A DNA stretch of 64,000 nt, taken from contig NZ_JAUSZI010000002.1 of the NCBI RefSeq assembly GCF_030817415.1, positions 6,138,001-6,202,000 on the forward strand, given 5' to 3'. The first letter of the stretch is position 1, and every line of letters starts with the position of its first letter. Below the pieces are notes generated by a model. It saw only the letters and a list, made by a program, of their open reading frames with translations. It did not search any database and was not told where the DNA came from. This document shows, piece after piece, positions 59,541 through 64,000 of the stretch. This DNA comes from Streptomyces umbrinus (lineage in GTDB: Bacteria > Actinomycetota > Actinomycetes > Streptomycetales > Streptomycetaceae). The position numbers were made by a program, and so were the translations under genes.

Positions 59541-61270
59541 GTTCTGCCCTTGTCCTCCGGCCAGGCCTCCGCCGCAGGCCCCTCCGTCCCGGGTGAACCC
59601 GCCAGCCGCCACACCTCCCCCGCCTGCAGCGCCGCGTGCTCGGCGGGCGGGTACTCGCCGGTCAGCCCCGCGACCCGGGCCGGCTTGCCCCCGCGCTCGG
59701 CGAACAGGGCGACGGTGAGGGCGAGCCGCGGCGAGTACACGCTCTGCCACACCGTCCGCGCCCCCGGCCCGCTGCCCGCGCCCGCCGCATGACTGGTCAC
59801 CGGCAGGAACGCGGCCCCGACCCCCGTCGCGACCGGCTTGACCGCGGTGCCCGGAGCGTACGGAGCGTCCGGACCGAGCGAACCGTGCATCAGCTCGGTG
59901 ACCACCGCGGTTTCCTTCTCGCCCATCGCGGTACGCGTCTCCGGGCGCGCGGTGTGCACCGTGGTGCCGCCGCGGGTGATCTTCGTGACCGTGTACGGCG
60001 TCGCGTACTCACCCCCGGCGGCCACGGTCGCGTACGCGGAGTTCAGGCGCATCGGCGTCGGGGCCGCCTCCTTCGGCAGGCCGGTCAGCGGCTCGCCCAG
60101 CCGGATGCCCGCGTACGTGAACGGTTCGGTGGCCGTGCCCGCCTCGACCGCCCCGTCGACGGCGTCGTTGAACGGCTGGTGCGCGTAGTCCGCGCCGCCG
60201 TACAGCACACGGACCGCGCCGTCGCCGGGCACGGTCGCGACGACCGCGGTGTGCAGCCGCGCCCCCTTCGTGTCCGCGGGCGTACGGTCACGGACCAGCT
60301 CCGCCGTCTCGTCCTGGAGACCGAGGTCGAAGGTGGTGTGCACCTTGTAGCCGCCGCGCGCCAACTGGTCCTCGGTGATGCCGAGCCGGTCGGCGGCCTC
60401 GGCGGACGCCGCGTCGATCAGGTACTGACGCCCGCCGTCCGTGTCGCCCGGCGGATAGAAGCGGAACGCCGGGAAGCGGGCGGCCGTCCGCTCGCGGTCG
60501 CTGATCGCGCCCGAGTCCGCCATGGCGTCGAGCACCCAGGCCCAGCGGCGCTCCAGCGTCCCGGTCACCTTCGCGTCGGCGCCGGCCCGCTCGTAGTAGG
60601 AGGGGAGGTTGACGATCGCCGCGAGGGCCGCGCCCTGGGAGACCGTCAAGTCCTTCGCGCCCACGCCGAAGTAGTTCCGCGCCGCCGATTCGACACCGGC
60701 CGCGCCACGGCCGAAGTACACCGTGTTGAGGTAGCCCTCCAGGATGTCGTCCTTGGACCGCGTGCGGTCGAGCTTCACGGCGATCAGGGCCTCGCGCGCC
60801 TTGCGGCTCAGCGACTGCTCCGGGGTCAGCAGGGCGTTCTTCACGTACTGCTGCGTGATCGTGGAGCCGCCCTGCCGCTCGCCGCCCGTCACGGTCGCGA
60901 TCGCCGCCCGCAGGATCGCGGTCGGGGCGACCCCCGAGTCCGTACGGAAGGAGCGGTTCTCCGCGGCGATCACGGCGTCCTGGACGTGCCGGGGCACCTG
61001 CTCGAGGGAGATGTCCTGGCGGTCGACCGGTCCGCGCCGGCCCAGGTACTCGCCCTCGGCGTCCACGAAGACCGTGCTCTGGCTGACCGTCTCCGGGTGC
61101 GGGTCGGGGATCCCGGTCATGCGGTACGCGACGACGAGCCCGGCGCAGGCCGTGAGGAACAGGACGAGAAGGGCGGCCAGGACGCGCCGCAGACGGCGGG
61201 TCCGGGTGCGGCGGAGGCGGGTGCGCGCGTGGCGGAGGTGGGTCCGCAGGGTGCGGAGGCGGGTGCTCAT
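59507..61270 (-). CDS. Class A PBP-like protein: intact GT51, degenerate transpeptidase
   Basis: ATG 61270 overlaps the stop of the sigma-like gene. The 587-residue protein has a basic N terminus, one membrane helix (VLAALLVLFLTACAGLVV), then a GT51 transglycosylase with VIAAENRSF, RQGGSTITQQYVKN and EGYLNTVYFGRG. In the following transpeptidase region the expected SxxK (STFKPF) reads TATEPF. The SxN region is shortened and KTG is replaced by PVATGVG. The protein should polymerise glycan but not crosslink peptides. The C terminus ends in a Pro-rich repeat. Confidence 0.88.
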   Translation of the reverse strand: MSTRLRTLRTHLRHARTRLRRTRTRRLRRVLAALLVLFLTACAGLVVAYRMTGIPDPHPETVSQSTVFVDAEGEYLGRRGPVDRQDISLEQVPRHVQDAVIAAENRSFRTDSGVAPTAILRAAIATVTGGERQGGSTITQQYVKNALLTPEQSLSRKAREALIAVKLDRTRSKDDILEGYLNTVYFGRGAAGVESAARNYFGVGAKDLTVSQGAALAAIVNLPSYYERAGADAKVTGTLERRWAWVLDAMADSGAISDRERTAARFPAFRFYPPGDTDGGRQYLIDAASAEAADRLGITEDQLARGGYKVHTTFDLGLQDETAELVRDRTPADTKGARLHTAVVATVPGDGAVRVLYGGADYAHQPFNDAVDGAVEAGTATEPFTYAGIRLGEPLTGLPKEAAPTPMRLNSAYATVAAGGEYATPYTVTKITRGGTTVHTARPETRTAMGEKETAVVTELMHGSLGPDAPYAPGTAVKPVATGVGAAFLPVTSHAAGAGSGPGARTVWQSVYSPRLALTVALFAERGGKPARVAGLTGEYPPAEHAALQAGEVWRLAGSPGTEGPAAEAWPEDKGRTKPKLEPRPRP

Positions 61271-62340
61271 GAGGAGGTGCCCGTCTGTGCGAGGAGCTTG
61301 CCGGCGGAGTCGTAGGCCTTCACGGTGATCTCGCTCAACTGGCGCTGGTCGTCCTGGAGTTGGGTGTCCGCGTACCAGACGGACCAGCCGGGGCTGCCCG
61401 CCAGGGTGAGGATCCGGGCGGTGAACGTGCCCTCGGGGGTGGTGAGTTGGACGCGGGACGGTTCGCGGGAGCCCTGGAGGACGCCGGAGTGGAAGACACG
61501 TGTCCCCGAGCCGGGTTCCGACTCCAGGCTGATGCCGGCGCCCGATCCCTTGCCGGCCGGCCGGAACTGGTTCGGCCCCTTCGGCGTCGACCAGTGCTTG
61601 CCGTCCTTGGTGAGCCACAGCTCGACACCGGGCGCGGCGGAGACCCGCTCACCGGCGGTCACGACCCGAACCGACGTTCTGGAGACGGGAGTTGTGTCCC
61701 CACCGTCCCCGCCGGAACCGGTGCCGCGCACGGCCCCCAGTGCCAGCGGCACGAGCAGCAGGGCGCAGACGGTGGTCAGCACGGCCGTCGTACGGCGGCG
61801 GCTCCGCCGACGGGTGCGGCCCGCCTCCTCGACGGCCGGGAGAACGGCGGCCGGGATGCCGGGAGTCGGGTCCGGGCCGGGCCCGGGGCGGCCCCCGGCG
61901 CCGTACGCAGGGTGGGTGCGCAGGGCCTTCAGCGCCCGGCGGACGTGCGCCTTGACCGCGCCGGGCGAGGAGTTGAGCAGCGCGGCGATCTCGCGATGGG
62001 ACAGGCCGTCCCAGTGGTGCAGGACGGCGACGGCCCGACGGCGGGGCGGGAGAGCCGCCAACACCTCGGTGAGCGGGTCGAGTTGATCGGTTGCGTACGA
62101 CTCCGGGGCGCGCCGGGAGCCGATCAGCGGCCGGGTCCGGCTCCGCAGAAAGCCCCGTACCAGAGCCCGCCGGACGTAGAATTCCGCGTCGTCGCGGGGA
62201 GTTCTCCGCCGCGCGTACACCTCCGCGAGCGCCGCTCTCGCGAGTCTCTCCGCGCGGGCGGAGTTCCCCGTGAGCAGACGGGCCGTACGCGTCAGCCGGG
62301 GCCAGTACTCCCCGGCACGGGCGGTGAATTCGTCGTCCAT
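61267..62340 (-). CDS. SigE-family sigma-like protein with membrane-spanning C-terminal domain
   Basis: Starts at MDDEFTARAGEYW (ATG 62340). The 357-residue protein has an ECF sigma region 2 (LTRTARLLTGN, but AERLARAALAEVY where AEDLVQE is usual) and a good region 4 (LPPRRRAVAVLHHWDGLSHREIA, SSPGAVKAHVRRAL). A Pro-rich linker, one membrane helix (VLTTVCALLLVPLALGAV) and an external beta domain of about 150 residues follow. A membrane-tethered sigma-like regulator is likely. It is co-transcribed with the PBP-like gene. Confidence 0.85.
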   Translation of the reverse strand: MDDEFTARAGEYWPRLTRTARLLTGNSARAERLARAALAEVYARRRTPRDDAEFYVRRALVRGFLRSRTRPLIGSRRAPESYATDQLDPLTEVLAALPPRRRAVAVLHHWDGLSHREIAALLNSSPGAVKAHVRRALKALRTHPAYGAGGRPGPGPDPTPGIPAAVLPAVEEAGRTRRRSRRRTTAVLTTVCALLLVPLALGAVRGTGSGGDGGDTTPVSRTSVRVVTAGERVSAAPGVELWLTKDGKHWSTPKGPNQFRPAGKGSGAGISLESEPGSGTRVFHSGVLQGSREPSRVQLTTPEGTFTARILTLAGSPGWSVWYADTQLQDDQRQLSEITVKAYDSAGKLLAQTGTSS

Positions 62341-62422
62341 GGTCAGTCGAGCGCGCTGTCCGCGCGCCACTCCCTCCGGCTCAGCCCTGCGTGGTGCTTG
62401 TGCTTCGATGTACGCGGCGCCC

Positions 62423-62450
62423 GTAACCTCCGTGCCGTCTGAGACGTCTG
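62423..62450 (+). promoter_or_regulatory. ECF-type promoter candidate for the sigma operon
   Basis: GTAACC and CGTCTG are separated by 16 bp, resembling the AAC/CGTC signature of ECF promoters. It lies about 130 bases before ATG 62583. Weak support, since only short motifs match. Confidence 0.3.
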
Positions 62451-62582
62451 TGACGTATGGGACCTGTACGCACGGCGGAGGCATCCGGGTTGCACGGGCA
62501 TCCGAAGACAGCGGCGAGGGCAGCGGCGACGACAACTGTGACGACAGCGGCGACGACAGCGGCAGGGGGCGGGGCGGGGGGT

Positions 62583-63092
62583 ATGACCGAGGAGGAGTTC
62601 GACGGGTTCTACGCCGCGGCGTTCCCCCGGCTGACCGGGCAGCTCTACGCCTTCACCGGGGACCACGGCGAGGCGCAGGACGTCGTCCAGGAGGCGTTCG
62701 TCCGTGCCTGGGACCGGCGGCGGGAGTTCCTCGCGGAGGGGGCGCCCGAGGCGTGGGTGCGTACGGTCGCGATGCGGCTCGCGGTGAGCCGGTGGCGGCG
62801 GGCACGGCGCTGGCTGGAACTGGTGCGCCGCAATCCGCCGCCCGAGCACACCCCCGGTCCCGGTCCCGAACGGACCGCGCTCGTGGGCGCGTTGCGCGAG
62901 TTGCCCGAAGCACAGCGCATGGCTGTCGTTCTGCACCATCTGTGCGACTTGAGTGTCGAGCAGGTAGCCTCCGAGACCGGTGCGCCCGTGGGGACGGTCA
63001 AGGCCCGGCTGTCCCGCGGCCGGGCGGCGCTGGCGCGGCGGCTCGGCGAGGCCGACGAACTGGGTGAGAGGGAGGACGACCGTGTCCGATGA
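62583..63092 (+). CDS. ECF-type RNA polymerase sigma factor (SigE family)
   Basis: Starts at MTEEEFDGFYAAAFPR (ATG 62583). The 169-residue protein has region 2 (LTGQLYAFTGDHGEAQDVVQEAFVRAW in two parts, AWVRTVAMRLAVSRWRR) and region 4 (LRELPEAQRMAVVLHHLCDLS, VEQVASETGAPVGTVKARLSRG), all intact. It overlaps the next gene by 11 bases. That gene encodes a likely membrane anti-sigma or sensor. Confidence 0.92.
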   Translation: MTEEEFDGFYAAAFPRLTGQLYAFTGDHGEAQDVVQEAFVRAWDRRREFLAEGAPEAWVRTVAMRLAVSRWRRARRWLELVRRNPPPEHTPGPGPERTALVGALRELPEAQRMAVVLHHLCDLSVEQVASETGAPVGTVKARLSRGRAALARRLGEADELGEREDDRVR

Positions 63093-63930
63093 GCTCACGC
63101 CCGGCACCACGCATGGATTCGACGGCCCCGTCGAAGGCCCCGACGCCGGTTCCGGTGGTACCGAACTGGCCACCGCGCTGCGCGAGTTGGCCCACGACCA
63201 CGAGACGCCCGTACCGGTTCCGGGCACGGAGATCCGTCGTCGCGCGGGGCGTCGCCGTCGCCGGCGGCAGGTCTCGTTCGCCGCGGCCGGTGCCATGGCC
63301 GCGGGAGCCCTCGCGCTGGTCCTGACCGTGGCCCTCACGGGTGGGCGGGACGCCGGATCGACCCCGCCCGCCGCGAGCTACACCGCGCGCACACCCCCGG
63401 CCACCGCCGAGGGCGAGGCCAGTCCGGTGGCCGTCGCCGCCACCGTCGATCTCGGCCGGCGTGAGATGTCCGTCGAGGGACGGACCCTGCCCATCTCCTC
63501 CGGGTCGCTCAAGACACCGACGCCGACCGGCCTGATGACGGTCACGGCCAAGTACCGGGCGGCCACGGTGCCCGGTGACTCGGCCGGCTGGAACGGGTAC
63601 GACGTCAAGGGGACCTGGGTGATGAGGCTGCGCACCCCCGACGACCGTACGAACTACCTCCTCGCCCTCACCTGGGACGAGAAGGCACCCGGCAACTACG
63701 ACCGCACCGGCGGTGTGATCGGCCTGCGGCGCGACGACGCGATGTGGCTGTACGAGGCGCTGAAGCCGGGATCGGTGGTCCAGGTGGTGGGGTCGGCCCC
63801 GCAGGAGACGTCCGGAGGCACGGGCACGGATCCGGATCCGTACCCGGATTCGGGGGCCATGACGACGACGCCGACGGAGCCGGGTGCCTTGGAGACGCCC
63901 CCGACCGAGCGCGGTCTCGCGACACCCTGA
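63082..63930 (+). CDS. Membrane protein with degenerate L,D-transpeptidase-like domain, possible anti-sigma factor
   Basis: GTG 63082 overlaps the sigma gene end. The 282-residue protein has a short cytoplasmic domain (ELATALRELAHDHETPVPVP) typical of anti-sigma partners. One membrane helix (AAGAMAAGALALVLTVALTGG) and an external domain follow. The external domain carries the YkuD pattern (TVDLGRREMSVEG, SLKTPTPTGLMTV, NYDRTGGVIGLRRDDAMWLYEALKPG). Where active enzymes have SHGCVR it has TGGVIGLR, so the catalytic Cys and His are absent. It is more likely a sensor than an enzyme. Confidence 0.8.
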   Translation: MSDELTPGTTHGFDGPVEGPDAGSGGTELATALRELAHDHETPVPVPGTEIRRRAGRRRRRRQVSFAAAGAMAAGALALVLTVALTGGRDAGSTPPAASYTARTPPATAEGEASPVAVAATVDLGRREMSVEGRTLPISSGSLKTPTPTGLMTVTAKYRAATVPGDSAGWNGYDVKGTWVMRLRTPDDRTNYLLALTWDEKAPGNYDRTGGVIGLRRDDAMWLYEALKPGSVVQVVGSAPQETSGGTGTDPDPYPDSGAMTTTPTEPGALETPPTERGLATP

Positions 63931-64000
63931 AGCCTGTCGGCTTTCCCTGTTGCCGGTCGTATCCGGGGCAAGACCTGGTCCGCCCTTTACCGCGCATTAG

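Noticed and set aside
59008..59718. Plus-strand ORF with GFGSGPG repeats as a structural protein
   Set aside because: No start signal, overlaps the minisatellite and the PBP gene end; open frames arise on both strands from the repeat.
1..64000. tRNA or rRNA genes
   Set aside because: No tRNA-like cloverleaf with a conserved GGTTCGAATCC-type arm or rRNA segment was seen by eye; a covariance-model scan was not possible.

Overview
The window is chromosomal DNA of a high-GC actinomycete, almost certainly a Streptomyces. The support is direct: very GC-rich third codon positions, frequent GTG starts with ATGA/GTGA overlaps, only a handful of TTA codons, and a gene content typical of the genus. That content includes snapalysin beside a LysR regulator, an XRE/DUF397/anti-sigma-like ATPase trio, SpoIIE/PP2C phosphatases, DrrAB-type ABC genes, a TAT-exported PhoX and SigE-type sigma factors. 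No rRNA, tRNA or CRISPR array was seen.

Layout. 1-1.7 kb: a CHAT-protease/NTPase gene whose homology ends close to the window edge against a hairpin, so it may be interrupted. 2-5.3 kb: DUF4956, VTC-type polyphosphate polymerase and carbohydrate-binding lipoprotein operon. 5.4-13 kb: cupin, secreted protein, an AfsQ/Cse-like two-component operon with a lipoprotein, DUF3152 protein and pectate lyase. 13-15.7 kb: XRE/DUF397/ATPase trio and an Rpn-type nuclease-like gene. 15.7-18.7 kb: GlxA-type regulator, divergent reductase, class E sortase. 18.8-22.9 kb: Crp-type regulator, class III nucleotidyl-cyclase-like protein and four-TM membrane protein; this is the most promising uncharacterised module. 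23-29 kb: metG, VWA (Ter-like) protein, PhoX with a pho box. 29-35 kb: LysR/snpA, nuclease-fold membrane protein, hydrolase/MocR pair, membrane protein. 35-41.7 kb: DrrAB-like transporter, SH3 protein, PP2C phosphatase and an uncharacterised follower. 41.8-44 kb: orphan response regulator and an IS110-family element. 44-48 kb: M20 amidohydrolase, TIGR03086 protein, XRE-TPR regulator, a small TTA-containing ORF. 48-52.8 kb: duplicated I36 inhibitor-like genes, a decayed ArsR-type regulator, VOC protein, MerR-sliding-clamp fusion, Uma2 protein. 53-57.2 kb: permease/TIGR03943 pair and a TerD-nuclease-like fusion. 57.2-63.9 kb: PAS-GAF-PP2C phosphatase, then two divergent sigma-factor operons. Each of these operons contains a peptidoglycan transpeptidase-like domain whose catalytic motif is degenerate.

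How genes work together. Several divergent or autoregulated units carry a visible operator-like site at the right place: GlxA palindrome, LysR T-N11-A dyad, MocR direct repeats, MerR 19-bp-spacer promoter, pho box, and a GTG-N6-GNCAC Crp-type site immediately upstream of the cyclase-like gene. A dispersed intergenic repeat with the core GCGCAGTTCCCCGCGCCCC recurs at nine places, mostly just after gene ends. Convergent gene pairs are separated by strong hairpins. All functional statements come from reading motifs by eye; no database search was run.
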